A stretch of DNA of 64,000 bases from CBDCWQ01 sp965223435 (GTDB taxonomy: Bacteria > Myxococcota > Kuafuiibacteriia > Kuafuiibacteriales > Kuafuiibacteriaceae), in NCBI GenBank assembly GCA_965223435.1, contig CBDCWQ010000016.1:1-64000 (forward strand). The letters run 5' to 3'. The translations under genes were made by a program, and so were the position numbers. Each line of letters opens with the position of its first letter. Positions within the stretch are counted from its first letter, which is position 1. Shown here one piece after another: positions 29,401-37,997 of this stretch. A model generated the notes under the pieces. It did not search any database and was not told the origin of the DNA. It saw nothing but the letters and a program-made list of their open reading frames with translations.

Positions 29401-32400
29401 TGCACCAAACGATGCGTCTCGCATAGACCTCGAGACAATATGTCCTGCATGGAGACCCATCGAGCCTCGTCGGAGGCCGCCGTCGATACCCGAAACGCCT
29501 CGTCATGCGCCCGCTGAAGCGTCACCAACTCTGAGAACAGCGTATCGAAGCGCCCTGTACGAAAATCTGATGCCAGCAAGGCCGTCAACACGTCTAAAAA
29601 TCGGTCCGCCAGCGCACGCTTCACTCTGCCGAGGTCCTCGCCCAAAAGAGCCCCTGGCTGGAACACCGACTGTCGGCCCGTAAGCGAACCGCCATAGGCC
29701 CCAAACACCCCCTGAGGATCGTCTACCAGCAGAGTCAACAGCGCCGTGCTCAGTGTGGGTTCGTTTTGGTCTGAATCGCCCGCATCAGCTTCGCCCACAG
29801 CGGTGAACGCAACGCGCGCGATTTCATCCTGTCGGGGATCCACCATCGACAGCGCGCGACGCGCAAACGCCCCAAAAGCGGCATGCACATCCACCCCGTG
29901 GGTCTCCCATTCACCTTTCGGAGTAACGGATCGAAGCGCCACGCCGCGGCTCGCATCCAGCAAATGGAGGGCCTGGTCGTGGACTCCGGTCGAAGCCGCA
30001 AACAGGCTACACGGCATCAAGGCATGAAAACCGTCCACAGCACTACGGTCCACGCCCCACTCGCCGGCCCAGCGAGCCGGCGTTGCGCCGTCGGCCAAAC
30101 CGCAAAGCGATACGAGCCCCCCCCAAAGCTCTTCTTCATGCGCCTGCAACACGGAAACAACATCCAGATCCCACTCGGACGAAGCCTCGGTGACCACCTT
30201 GGATGCCAAAGACAACACATAATAGGCCAAAAGGTTATCTTCCAACTGGGCCACGGATGGGTCTTGCGGTGTTGGAACCAGTCCCGAAAGCGGGCCGCCA
30301 CCGAGAACAATTTTGGATTCCAGAAATGCCAAGAGGGCAGGAACCAAGGCCGCCTCGATCGTTGAACGGCCCGCATTCCCCGGGAACCGGTGCACAAGCC
30401 ACGCGAGCGCGTAGTAAGCCAAAAGCTCAGACGCAAGGCTTGGCCGCCCCACATCCAAGGCTTCACCGCTAGACCGAACCACCGCGTGGCCTTGCCCCAG
30501 CATCGCGACCAAGCCTTCGGCACGAAAAAACGCTTGTTCTTCATGCCCCTGGTTGCTCGAAACCAAGACCGACAGCGCTTGGTCCGCAAGGAGCGTGTAC
30601 ACCAGCCCATCGCTTTGGGTTCGACCAGAAGCCACAAGCCCAGGCTCCATCGCCCCATAGGCCGACAGCGCCTCATCCACCACTTGCCAAAGCTGCCCTC
30701 TTTGAGCCCATGAACCATCGTACGGCAGGAGCGGACGGTCCAAGTCGTTGTCCCGTTGTTCGAGGAACTCGTAAACGTCTATGAACCACACAAGGGCAGT
30801 GCTCGACACCAACCGTGCCGACAGGTCTTGAATCCGCTGACTCGAGTACACAAAACCATGGTCGCGTACAAAACCCTGTGCGCCCGCCCACAGACTGTAC
30901 GCCTCTTGAAGCAAGTCGTCTGCACCAGGATACTCCGGATGGGCATCCACAAAACGTAATAAACCGAGAATGAGACCCATCGTCGCCTCCAGGTGATACG
31001 AAGACTCCTGAAGCTCGCTCGGCTCGATATATGGATCCTTAAACGCATTCTGAAAATAGTGCGTGCCCCGGTACGTTCGCCTCGGAGGGCAACTCGCCGC
31101 CTCAGGTGAGCATCCGTCGACTCCGTAGCCCAAATCTTTGGCGTACTGGAGCACCGTGTACTTTAGGCACCGACCAAGACGATCCACATACCCATGCTCA
31201 CCCTTCGGACCATCCGCACCAAGCGTCTTGTAATCCACCGAAAGCGAAAGCCAACTACAGTTGTCGATGGCCGTATGACGGCTGGGAACAAAAGCATAGG
31301 AGCCTGTATGATCATCCAAAAGTTCACCGCCGGTCACGACACGACCGAGGTCGTTGGACAAAAGCGCAGCCTCCATACCGCGGATGCGGGCCGCGCGGCG
31401 CTCGGACTGGACCTTCGTCAACACTTGATTGGATGGCGCATTTTCCATGGCCACCAAGGCTTCTTCAAACTCGGTCCGCCAGCCCTCTTGGTCCCACAGA
31501 AAATGAAACGTACCGTCACGAAGTTCATCACGCCACGCCTTAATTTCGTTGAACCAAGTGCGGTGTAAAGCCCCTTGAGGCCCTAAGACCTCATGGTGGG
31601 CTAAGGCGTGATTCAACACGCTGAGCACATCGAGATTGTGTTCGGTCACCACGTTCCGTGCCTTTGCCCGTGAACGAAGAAGGGCCCACTCTTTTTCAGT
31701 GAGCACATAGTCCTGCCAAGCTGGATCGCTCGGCGTCAGACCATGGCAGTCTATGCCTGGAAGCGCCTGACAAACGCGTATCGAGGTTAGCGAAAAATCC
31801 TCGTAACCGATGGCATCCAGCACACTGTAGTACGAAAACCGATGGCCCTCACGGAATGTCGCAAACGCTTCAGAACCCGGGAGCGACAGCAGATCCGGAC
31901 GCTGAACACGCTCAAGCCCCTCCGTCGTCCAACCCGCGCTCATCAAAATCACCTCACGCCCGTCCTCCGTCCGCACTCGACGACGGTGATCTTGAAGACC
32001 TGACAACGCATTCAAGTAGCAAGACTTCCAGGAGCCAAGCTCCGCCTCAGAGCCCTGATAGGCCGAAGAGCTGATAAACACCCCAAGGCCGTGGATCACC
32101 CAGGCCGTGGCCCCCGTCACCAATCGTGCGTCGCGCCAACGGTCTTTGTGCGTGTTCCATGAAAATGGCCAACCCTTGATCACCCCGCCCTCTTGAACTG
32201 CGTGATGACAAAGATAGCGCGCAATCCCACGGGCCTCTTCACCGTACGCATCGGCGGAACGAGAAAGTTGCGCCAATGCAATCCCCTGCGTGTATGCCCA
32301 AACACGGTCAAATCCAGCCAGATGGCGAGAATCTCGGTATTCGGGATCGGCAAACACCGACGCGTCCAAACCCATTGAGGGCTCGCCTGGTTTCGGTTCA

Positions 32401-35400
32401 TACTCCACCTGGTAATAAAATGGGCCGCCCCCCTCGCCCGGCGTCATTCGAAACAAGCCATCCCGAAGCTGGACCGCGCGGGCGTAGTTTCCACGCGTGT
32501 TTCCTGGCATCACGCTGGCCTGAGCCGCAAAAGATGCCGGATCATCGCTTGACACCAGCGACGAAGAAATACCGACCTCGAGCGCTGAAGCTTCAACCAA
32601 GGCCAGACTCGCGCTTCCGGGCGCTGCCAAGACGACCTGCCCCACGCCTTCTGCCAGACTCAAGGCAATCGGAGCCTCAAACGATGCCAAAGAGCTCCCA
32701 TCCCCGCCGGGCCCCGCGCTTGGGGCCGCAGCGTCACCCGCAAAAGACGAACCAGCGCCTGACAAAAACCCAAGGTCGGTGGGTTCAGAATGATTCAAGG
32801 ACTCGGACGGAGGACCTTCGCCAAAGGTGCGGAGAATCTGAACCGTCTCGTCTGCCTCGACCCGCATATGGAACTTGTTCTCGGCCGTGACCTGAAAAGA
32901 TACACTTTTTCCCGCAGTCACTTCCCGCGCAACGCCGATGTCCAGGTGCGAAAACACGGCGTCACGCGAGGCTCGCGTGGTCACAATGTGATCGCTTTCG
33001 CCTGGGGCCTCGCCCTTTTGAACCCAAGCTACGAAAACCAAGTCCTGGTTGGCGCTGAGCGAAGGCGCACCTGGCAGACTGTCGCTATCCGGCCCGTGGT
33101 CTTGCCAGTGCACAGGGCGAACCGGACGGGTATTCAACACCGAGGGTACGCTGAAGTCGCTGCCGGTGAGGTTTCGTACGGCGTAAATATCTCCGGGGCC
33201 TCGAGCGGCCCCCGGGCGATAAAAGACCACGGTGCTTTCGCCGGTCGATGCCACCGCCAGCTGGGGCACATAACCACGACCCACACGCTCGGGGTGAGAC
33301 CAGTGCACGCCACCATCTTGAGAAGAGGCCACATAGATCCCGTTGTGACCGACGGTATTCGGATCGGACGAAGGCCCATCTTCGTAGCTTACCAACATCT
33401 CGCCGCCAGGACCCGTGAACACCTGAGGATGAGACGGACTCTCCGAGGACCCAGCGCCAAGAACATTGGCGACCACAACGATGCGCCACTCAGAGGCGAT
33501 GTCTTCGAGCCACTGACCGGGCGTCCAACCACCCGCTTCTGGCTGCGACCACGCGCCAGGCACCAACGGCCGCTGGGCCAACTGAATCTGATCTTCTTCG
33601 TGCCAGGTTCCCTCGTATAAATATTGGTAGCGGTGGCCCAGGGATGCCAACAAGCCGTCGTCCCCAGCCTCTTCTGACACCTTCCACGTTTCGCGCCAAC
33701 CCACGACCAACCTCGTAGGCAATATACGTTGCACGACCTTCTCGCTGTAGATCGGATTCTGCGCCATCGCCACCCAGCCCGGGTTCGGCACAGATTGATT
33801 GTCCCACATGCGCTGGCGCCGGGCTACGATGTTGATCTTGTCGGCGTCTATGTGAAGCGAGGGCTCAACCATGTAACTTTCTTCAACCCGATACACATAC
33901 GGGCCCGTCGGGCGGCCACCATCTTCGGGGTTCGGCTCGTCACTCAGCAAATAAGATTCGGGGCACCAGCACCCTTCACAGGCACAGCCCGTTTCCTCGT
34001 GTGGAGCGTATTGCGCTTTGTATTTTACCCGCTCGTCCGCCGATTCTCGTTTTTTGACGTCGAACACGTTCGACGGAGTCCCCGTCAGATTGCCGAGATA
34101 GTAGACTTTGTTTGACTCACCCCATACCAGGTGATGATCACCGTTCGCATCGTACCCCATATCCAGACCGCGCTTCCACGCACGATTTGATCGCACGACC
34201 TTCGCCGCACCAAAACTCTGGCCTCCGTCCTCACTTTCAAATACTTGAATTTCGGTCAAACCTTCGCCAGGGGTACGCGGTTTGCTCGTAAGACCCACCG
34301 ATACCCGAGAACCCCGCGCGGTCACCGAAAGCTCGCCCACGTATCGTTTTGAGTCGAGCTCAGCCAGGGCTTTAAAAGACGCAAAACTCCCTGCCTTTCC
34401 CGCCTCTGGGCTACGAACGTAAAAAACTTGGCTTGGGCCCGCCGCATCGGCCCGGGATACAAAGGCAACGTGCGCATAAGTGCGCCCATCGAACATACTC
34501 AGCGCTGTGGCGGGCTGTTCCTCGGTGAGCTCTTTGCCCCTCAGTACCGCCGGCACCTCAAACGCGCCGGGGCTGGGCGCCTCGATTCGCGACAGGGCCT
34601 CCACCTCGACTGGCTCGGAAGGTGTCGACTCCTGTACGCCTCCCGAAGCGTTCCGAATCAGCGCAGTCACATGGTAGCGGTACGAGCCAGAGGCTTCAGG
34701 AATCTTTCCTTGATAATCTACGCCGGCGACTTCATCGACTTCGACCCCTTCTCGATACACCCGATACGAAAGTTTCGCACCTTGGGGAATCGGCTGGCCG
34801 TCGTCAAACAGCCGTGGTGATTTCCACCACAAACGAGCCGTCTGAGCCGCTGATGTCGCCCCCACCGCCCACGGAGCCCGCGGGCGGCCCAAAGACTCCA
34901 GTTCGCGCACATACCGGATCCGAACCGCCTGGGTGCGCTCGTTTCCCGCCAAGTCACGCGCCCGAAGAACAAAGGTGTTTGCGCCTTCTTCAAGAGGAAC
35001 GCGTTTCTCGAAAAAATCGTCTGATACCGCCAAAGAAACGGACTCGCCGGAGTCATATTTCAGCTCGACGGCGTCAAGATGTTTTTCAGACACCGACCCC
35101 CGAAGCACAAAGCTATCCTCGTAGGTCACAGCCGAAGCCCCGTGAGATAGGAGAATCTCAGGAGCCTTTTGGTCCAAAATGAACTCCACGCGGGCGACGC
35201 TTTCATTGAAGGCCCCATCCCGAGCGACCACCGAAACCACCGTCGATGGCTGAAAAAGCCGAAGGGAATAAGAAAATGGCCCGCTCTCGACCGCGACCTG
35301 CAACCCACGAATACTGACATCCCAAAGATGCGCATCCACCACCGAGCCTGCGATGTTCACCGACGGCGAAGCCGTGTACACCCGCTCGCTCGATGGGGTG

Positions 35401-37148
35401 TCCAACACCAACTCGGGCGCCACCCGATCTGCGGTCAAAATCGGCGGCACCTCATGCGCCCGAAGCAGCCCCCACGACCAAGACACCGTGCTTGTGCTCG
35501 GTACCACGTCGGTCACCGAGACCGAGCGGACCTCTTCGAGGGTCATGCCCCCCAGCGACGCCCCATCGATCCAAGCACGCTTTGGTCTCTGAGAGGCGCC
35601 ACCTTCGACATGCTCGGAAAAACGAAACGACGAGGCGCGTCCCCGCGCATCAGAAAAGACCACCCTGAAATCCGTGTTCGCCTCAGACGACTCCGCGTCT
35701 AAGAATGCCCATACCGGACGCTCGCTCGATTCGGGACCGGTCGTCCACGCATTGGTCACCCTCGCATTGCCCTGGTCGTCAACATAGATCCCAAAGGCCT
35801 CCCAGCTCTCACCGCCAGACCGATCCCAAGCGCGCACTTCAAAACGAGATAAACCACGCGATAGATCCGCCAAGACCAAGCGGCGCTCAAAACCGCTGAC
35901 TGCTCCCAAACCAACCCCTTGAAACGAGACACCGGCCAGCCAGTGGTCCGCAATTTCGGCCGAGACCAAGACGGCAGGATTTAAAACACCGGCCTCCGGC
36001 TCGGTCACCGACAGTCGGATTGTAGGCCGAGACACATCACGAATAATCGTCTTTTGAACCGTGTACTCGATACCTCGTTCGTTCAACGCGGTCACCTTCA
36101 GGACGTTTTTGCCCGGCCGCAAAGACATCACCTCGAAAAAACTCCCGCTCGTTTGGGAAATTTCCACGCCGTTGACGTAGAGCCCTACCAGCGCAGGGTC
36201 GAACACTTCACCCCCCAGCAAAGCCCAGCTTTCCTGCGTGTAGACAACGTCTTCCGAGGGTTCGACAACGCTCAGCCTGGGTTGCGAAAATCCCCGTTCG
36301 TCGTCACCCGGGCGGTTGTCTGATTGCCCCTCGAGCCCATCGTTCAAAAGAGCGCCTGCCGTGGCGGGCTCTTTTGCCAAAACCCAGTAACCAAAACCAG
36401 GAACAAAAGACGCTCCCACCGCCATCAGCACAAAAGACTGCTTCTTGGCATCCCAGCGAAGCGCCCGCATCGCCTTCGCATCACCGTACACAAGCTCAGA
36501 CAACACACTGAAAAACTGCCAACCCGGTCCGAAAGAAGGCACGGGAGCATCACGCAAGGACGACGCCACACCTTCTGAAAGAGGCAAGACATCCCGAAGC
36601 CCGCCTTCCAGCGCATGATCATCGCGACCAGCGCCGATTTTGAGTACCCGCGCCCTCGAAGACCACACCCAATAATAGCTGAAGCACGCACGCCCCAAGC
36701 GCCCCTCCGAGCCCAGGTCCGTCAGCCCATCCACGGCCTGCATCGACCCATTCACGGCTGGCGTCGACCCATCCGCGGCCTGATGGGTCTCGGTGCGGGC
36801 GTTGCTCATGGCGGCCTCACCCAAGCGATGAAAAGCGCTAAGATTCTCTTGATTGTTCGAGGTGCAGGTGGTTTGACTGCTCCCCCGGCACCTGCACGCC
36901 CGCATGCCAGTCACTTCCCAAAAGGTCAGCCCCTCGGATCGGGCCTGAAGCTCATCAAGTTCGCTTGCAGGAGGAAGGCTAAGGAGATTCCAACCCGGCT
37001 CAAGCGAAAGCGAGGGGACCTCGCCGGCCCGAGCTTGAGCCGAGGCCAAGAAGGCGACAAAAAACGAGGACACGAGCCTGTGCCACTCCCCTTTTCGAAA
37101 CCGCCAGCCCCGCGAGGCCATGATGTGTGCGCTAACCGGTGACTTCAC
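23436..37148 (-). CDS. Giant multidomain exported protein (4570 aa), paralogue of the 3925-aa giant
   Basis: It starts at GTG 37146-37148 behind AAGGGA (a Met at codon 10 is an alternative). A signal peptide ends SAQARA (cleavage after residue 41); no lipobox. Order: a 'GWNLLSLP...GFGYWV' domain (about 45-265); several Ig-like repeats (290-790; e.g. VLRARDLAGNER); Fn3 (about 760-870); a sialidase/BNR-like region (870-1480; SEDGGQSF); a helical toroid (about 1510-2170) with the same three signatures as the paralogue (TEHNLDVLSVLNHAL, DNCSWLSLSVDY, YHLEATMGLILGLLRF); further helical repeats to about 2900; and beta domains to 3390. A Lys-rich linker (KKTAKTKKSSPKKSDPPKK) near 3395 precedes a C-terminal extension of about 1,150 residues absent from the paralogue, with two diverged copies of a domain containing EPWFLYDA or ESWFLLAA. 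Enzymatic activity is not established. Confidence 0.85.
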   Translation of the reverse strand: MKSPVSAHIMASRGWRFRKGEWHRLVSSFFVAFLASAQARAGEVPSLSLEPGWNLLSLPPASELDELQARSEGLTFWEVTGMRACRCRGSSQTTCTSNNQENLSAFHRLGEAAMSNARTETHQAADGSTPAVNGSMQAVDGLTDLGSEGRLGRACFSYYWVWSSRARVLKIGAGRDDHALEGGLRDVLPLSEGVASSLRDAPVPSFGPGWQFFSVLSELVYGDAKAMRALRWDAKKQSFVLMAVGASFVPGFGYWVLAKEPATAGALLNDGLEGQSDNRPGDDERGFSQPRLSVVEPSEDVVYTQESWALLGGEVFDPALVGLYVNGVEISQTSGSFFEVMSLRPGKNVLKVTALNERGIEYTVQKTIIRDVSRPTIRLSVTEPEAGVLNPAVLVSAEIADHWLAGVSFQGVGLGAVSGFERRLVLADLSRGLSRFEVRAWDRSGGESWEAFGIYVDDQGNARVTNAWTTGPESSERPVWAFLDAESSEANTDFRVVFSDARGRASSFRFSEHVEGGASQRPKRAWIDGASLGGMTLEEVRSVSVTDVVPSTSTVSWSWGLLRAHEVPPILTADRVAPELVLDTPSSERVYTASPSVNIAGSVVDAHLWDVSIRGLQVAVESGPFSYSLRLFQPSTVVSVVARDGAFNESVARVEFILDQKAPEILLSHGASAVTYEDSFVLRGSVSEKHLDAVELKYDSGESVSLAVSDDFFEKRVPLEEGANTFVLRARDLAGNERTQAVRIRYVRELESLGRPRAPWAVGATSAAQTARLWWKSPRLFDDGQPIPQGAKLSYRVYREGVEVDEVAGVDYQGKIPEASGSYRYHVTALIRNASGGVQESTPSEPVEVEALSRIEAPSPGAFEVPAVLRGKELTEEQPATALSMFDGRTYAHVAFVSRADAAGPSQVFYVRSPEAGKAGSFASFKALAELDSKRYVGELSVTARGSRVSVGLTSKPRTPGEGLTEIQVFESEDGGQSFGAAKVVRSNRAWKRGLDMGYDANGDHHLVWGESNKVYYLGNLTGTPSNVFDVKKRESADERVKYKAQYAPHEETGCACEGCWCPESYLLSDEPNPEDGGRPTGPYVYRVEESYMVEPSLHIDADKINIVARRQRMWDNQSVPNPGWVAMAQNPIYSEKVVQRILPTRLVVGWRETWKVSEEAGDDGLLASLGHRYQYLYEGTWHEEDQIQLAQRPLVPGAWSQPEAGGWTPGQWLEDIASEWRIVVVANVLGAGSSESPSHPQVFTGPGGEMLVSYEDGPSSDPNTVGHNGIYVASSQDGGVHWSHPERVGRGYVPQLAVASTGESTVVFYRPGAARGPGDIYAVRNLTGSDFSVPSVLNTRPVRPVHWQDHGPDSDSLPGAPSLSANQDLVFVAWVQKGEAPGESDHIVTTRASRDAVFSHLDIGVAREVTAGKSVSFQVTAENKFHMRVEADETVQILRTFGEGPPSESLNHSEPTDLGFLSGAGSSFAGDAAAPSAGPGGDGSSLASFEAPIALSLAEGVGQVVLAAPGSASLALVEASALEVGISSSLVSSDDPASFAAQASVMPGNTRGNYARAVQLRDGLFRMTPGEGGGPFYYQVEYEPKPGEPSMGLDASVFADPEYRDSRHLAGFDRVWAYTQGIALAQLSRSADAYGEEARGIARYLCHHAVQEGGVIKGWPFSWNTHKDRWRDARLVTGATAWVIHGLGVFISSSAYQGSEAELGSWKSCYLNALSGLQDHRRRVRTEDGREVILMSAGWTTEGLERVQRPDLLSLPGSEAFATFREGHRFSYYSVLDAIGYEDFSLTSIRVCQALPGIDCHGLTPSDPAWQDYVLTEKEWALLRSRAKARNVVTEHNLDVLSVLNHALAHHEVLGPQGALHRTWFNEIKAWRDELRDGTFHFLWDQEGWRTEFEEALVAMENAPSNQVLTKVQSERRAARIRGMEAALLSNDLGRVVTGGELLDDHTGSYAFVPSRHTAIDNCSWLSLSVDYKTLGADGPKGEHGYVDRLGRCLKYTVLQYAKDLGYGVDGCSPEAASCPPRRTYRGTHYFQNAFKDPYIEPSELQESSYHLEATMGLILGLLRFVDAHPEYPGADDLLQEAYSLWAGAQGFVRDHGFVYSSQRIQDLSARLVSSTALVWFIDVYEFLEQRDNDLDRPLLPYDGSWAQRGQLWQVVDEALSAYGAMEPGLVASGRTQSDGLVYTLLADQALSVLVSSNQGHEEQAFFRAEGLVAMLGQGHAVVRSSGEALDVGRPSLASELLAYYALAWLVHRFPGNAGRSTIEAALVPALLAFLESKIVLGGGPLSGLVPTPQDPSVAQLEDNLLAYYVLSLASKVVTEASSEWDLDVVSVLQAHEEELWGGLVSLCGLADGATPARWAGEWGVDRSAVDGFHALMPCSLFAASTGVHDQALHLLDASRGVALRSVTPKGEWETHGVDVHAAFGAFARRALSMVDPRQDEIARVAFTAVGEADAGDSDQNEPTLSTALLTLLVDDPQGVFGAYGGSLTGRQSVFQPGALLGEDLGRVKRALADRFLDVLTALLASDFRTGRFDTLFSELVTLQRAHDEAFRVSTAASDEARWVSMQDILSRGLCETHRLVHQGSISVREALGMECGTVVLMLRRVLEARGSLTDGTWLASVELSDIGRSWSHVLDGVLEAGQWAGQEPVEIRLGDDRGLTGSVPSRYRFLEGQEPLELSPEASLVEMREALRRRLTVGLERGLASLDTNQSVAYELGFVDPIQAFHPASPAFWKRSALELRAVLSPRLKGRVQFTLRGIKTVAPHFPLGAVEANNVGQFRRWINAEAGGDLGVLARKVGVLPPDRGAWLSSMHRMLRTGVLPERDINGLLDGLGLEADEAAQWKQPFTLDFGPQVGVMGLAELRQASLNRDKPWWGIRQGFADARNPLDPVHDESEDRGALGEKWLLGSVQKMDVMITPLAGEHGNHAVYRDRPQCLFHLENRGAPEARYEAYIDGVPFGEAVVLPGLADASGPFDDLLAEHFVGGTRRPGGSLPASIELCGFVPSNVSIESGVEVKNTVTGESFWFRFPVREAAHCQTGEQVSSEDAVDLAASNEWGLRAYQSEDCGDGLMLQPRSPQSSGFELSSTHAFSAVQMVRGLRTAKQILRTTEKVQGASSAGLSLEQALGLVGGVTGAGSLLQASDEMKSEVSDLFWKGLRMLRDPPRGAWVAVGWVPAWEVFVESEAVVRELPIYNRNVSGEWEITDRFVDQAIYALVQPAVYNGPRLPLLDPAVPVFGHDITSKVAVYRYEGTVSLSLSAERRERVGIESPVDSALANGGTFPAWLNDFPPEFRYAIYYTLFIEPGLGEGGAQSKKEIGYDRPGIYAWDGDRGHFQNLVFQKQPSLPVDVQQPGYVWRGWPDTDWYVYGPPDEVDTFVNIRTYSAAAKKTAKTKKSSPKKSDPPKKEVPSKRLTAVDVVSRDRLKSLDTGLATLGVRLSAHGAAYTFSEEFTDLAHTLGAHLGVWTGAPGGTEEKTETVVPVFDKLSDQIKTVRVELAHDTLKIDAEKSFDAVEATVATFLLVTEKDALDRAIRPMGRKTHARLGALLQAPAAVVYDINEGEYVVYTRGAKKRPEPHEHLHMITHPNGSVPFGEADDFARAEAVKHWVPKAQSLNFKVNGGRWLREYTPKGDFVGMEVFAEEALLELEQQGELREDSVIELLNNLFQLPTGGEDTKAIAYARKQKPTPKVAHQLGWASWRKSRGPVISYVISLLDGGLFVVVPETSTFIFDMDNYTFEGVTTNIQPRNTAKKVALGFVPKDQKEPWFLYDAKTTQHYDRGGWEVRLNSTGTSPQTGGAQTTDGRQTGELSSKSTSDVLQDDVTLVRKRLERYGNGYERWSEAAQQILALEPVLLRLQTKAGETKMRTISEYDDVIQVVIAELSEIEGRLEQGHFQDYIPSRLEVAKSKLREFMSLTRGSRVYQGPELGGVGKIWASLLQEHAVVVRLKNQESLSVFPLDSETTEASQDWTLVLVHYAKDGDESIRDIDNWVKESVAPRRSGSQDAPTFFVVGEGWARQYSVRDGSFVNAVSPLYAYVYSVMLHAPWLEPTLKQAMAEGAGIDVQDISHAGKKAASSGMLPKLAAQTHEEQFGFLMPIHGLTKFSWAASLPAAQHLAPLLMPYIFLGAATDKEGAEAVRARQSLEETARTLVPDNQEEQWSITTPRRTVLHGGNSDAMKAAASKNFEALSERVKAQLGLVALEILTRFPAKEWLRPMPIVAASRTAFSEPELRALVSLASFSLPKTAHVIFVPDGAYFIVVDALKTGSFVSRFRHYQFLGVVTSHVVMSGGGYLRQHLRSVVGHIPEEQTESWFLLAADTSKPHHYDVHGEPVPEEKDTVRFAFQSDEPLSFETLVSYLRPELRAFLVYMYSEEYGYVLFHKSNSDLWRKVQEFDHRVIMYLTDDARGWIPRNALRSLDRQHYAFVAYRSISADLEIQVRIHKSRGNGNALNHPQKLNEAKKLGYTHVRFPGIVLQAPPRLKLHNKDLPVVELFHSREWWMERLRRWFALNPKTKDLQLSNLRLVVRGGVPTVASFDTDQGVIAVGWNSSLDSDDVAAVELEDALFRVE

Positions 37149-37816
37149 GATTCAACATCCCTTTTCAAACAACCACTCAGCTATGTATATGCTCTCTAGG
37201 AACCACGCGCGCGCATCTATATCCCATATCCACGCATCGTAAGGCGGCCAACAGAACCGTCGTCTTTCCTTTTGGCGCCCATGCTTTTGAGCCATCAACG
37301 CCCTCCTCTAGTCAGCCGCCACCAACGCTACTGTCAACCCGATTTGTGAAGCGCTCTCTATTCAAGCAGCCAGATAAGCTGCAATGTATGCTGCAACCCG
37401 AGACAACTCCATCGGGACACGACACCAAGCCACGCGCGCGGTTACGCCGGCTTTCCTCTGGGTAGCCCGACAAGCTCAGGCCAAACATATCGGGTCAAAA
37501 CCCGTCCAGGCTGACCCTATGCGGGGGCAACCCTCTCGACATTCAGCGCCCCGCGCACCGGCATAGACCACAACTGGGAGAGGCGAATCCCGGCATTTGT
37601 ACGGAGGTGCAGAGACATATATCGGCTCAGATCTGCGAAAGCGCAGCCACGCGCAAACCGTGGATCATGATGATGGGGAGGACTCCTAGCGAGCCCGGCT
37701 CAACCGATGTGGACGACAAGAGTGGAGGTTGGCCAACGGGGAAATCGTGGTTTGTGTGGTCGAACGCGAGCAGCCGCAAGACCGTAATCGCGGGCGTGGA
37801 CTGCGACGGGGGCCTC
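37149..37816. other. Intergenic region upstream of the 4570-aa giant
   Basis: About 670 bp containing the giant's expected promoter and one copy of a 28-bp dispersed repeat (37492-37519). A 70-aa plus-strand frame (37607-37819) carries GKSWFVWSNASS, faintly like secreted beta-sandwich domains, but it has no proper start and is not called. No RNA gene was seen. Confidence 0.4.
37492..37519. repeat. Dispersed 28-bp repeat, copy 1
   Basis: GGGTCAAAACCCG, then T, then CCAGGCTGACCCTA. It matches 49058-49085 with one mismatch. It holds an inverted repeat (GGGTC...GACCC) and a shorter GGGT/ACCC hairpin. Intergenic. Confidence 0.6.
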
Positions 37817-37993
37817 TAGTACCGTCCCAGCGTGAAAATTGCGCCATTCTCGCTGGCGATTCTCGCACCAGCTTCCCGCATCGCCTTCGGCTCTCGTCAG
37901 TCCCATATAGAGGATATGCTCCTTCCTCGTGCGAAAACCTGGCACGAGACTTGCCTAGCCAGAACAGAGCCATTTCACGCTGGGACGGTACTA
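37817..37993. repeat. MITE-like structured element with 21-bp perfect terminal inverted repeats
   Basis: A 177-bp segment bounded by TAGTACCGTCCCAGCGTGAAA (37817-37837) and its exact reverse complement (37973-37993). The inside is also folded: CTCGTGC/GCACGAG (37926-37932 with 37942-37948), CATAT/ATATG (37904-37918) and GGCGAT/ATCGCC. The ends begin and finish with TA, which could be a target duplication. It carries no gene and ends 4 bp before the stop of the RHS gene, so it could also serve as that gene's 3' end structure. A non-autonomous transposable element is the most natural reading; a structured RNA is the alternative. Confidence 0.6.
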
Positions 37994-37997
37994 AAAT

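Noticed and set aside
37607..37819. 70-aa plus-strand frame with GKSWFVWSNASS
   Set aside because: Faint resemblance to secreted beta-sandwich domains only; no proper start, and it runs into the inverted-repeat element.
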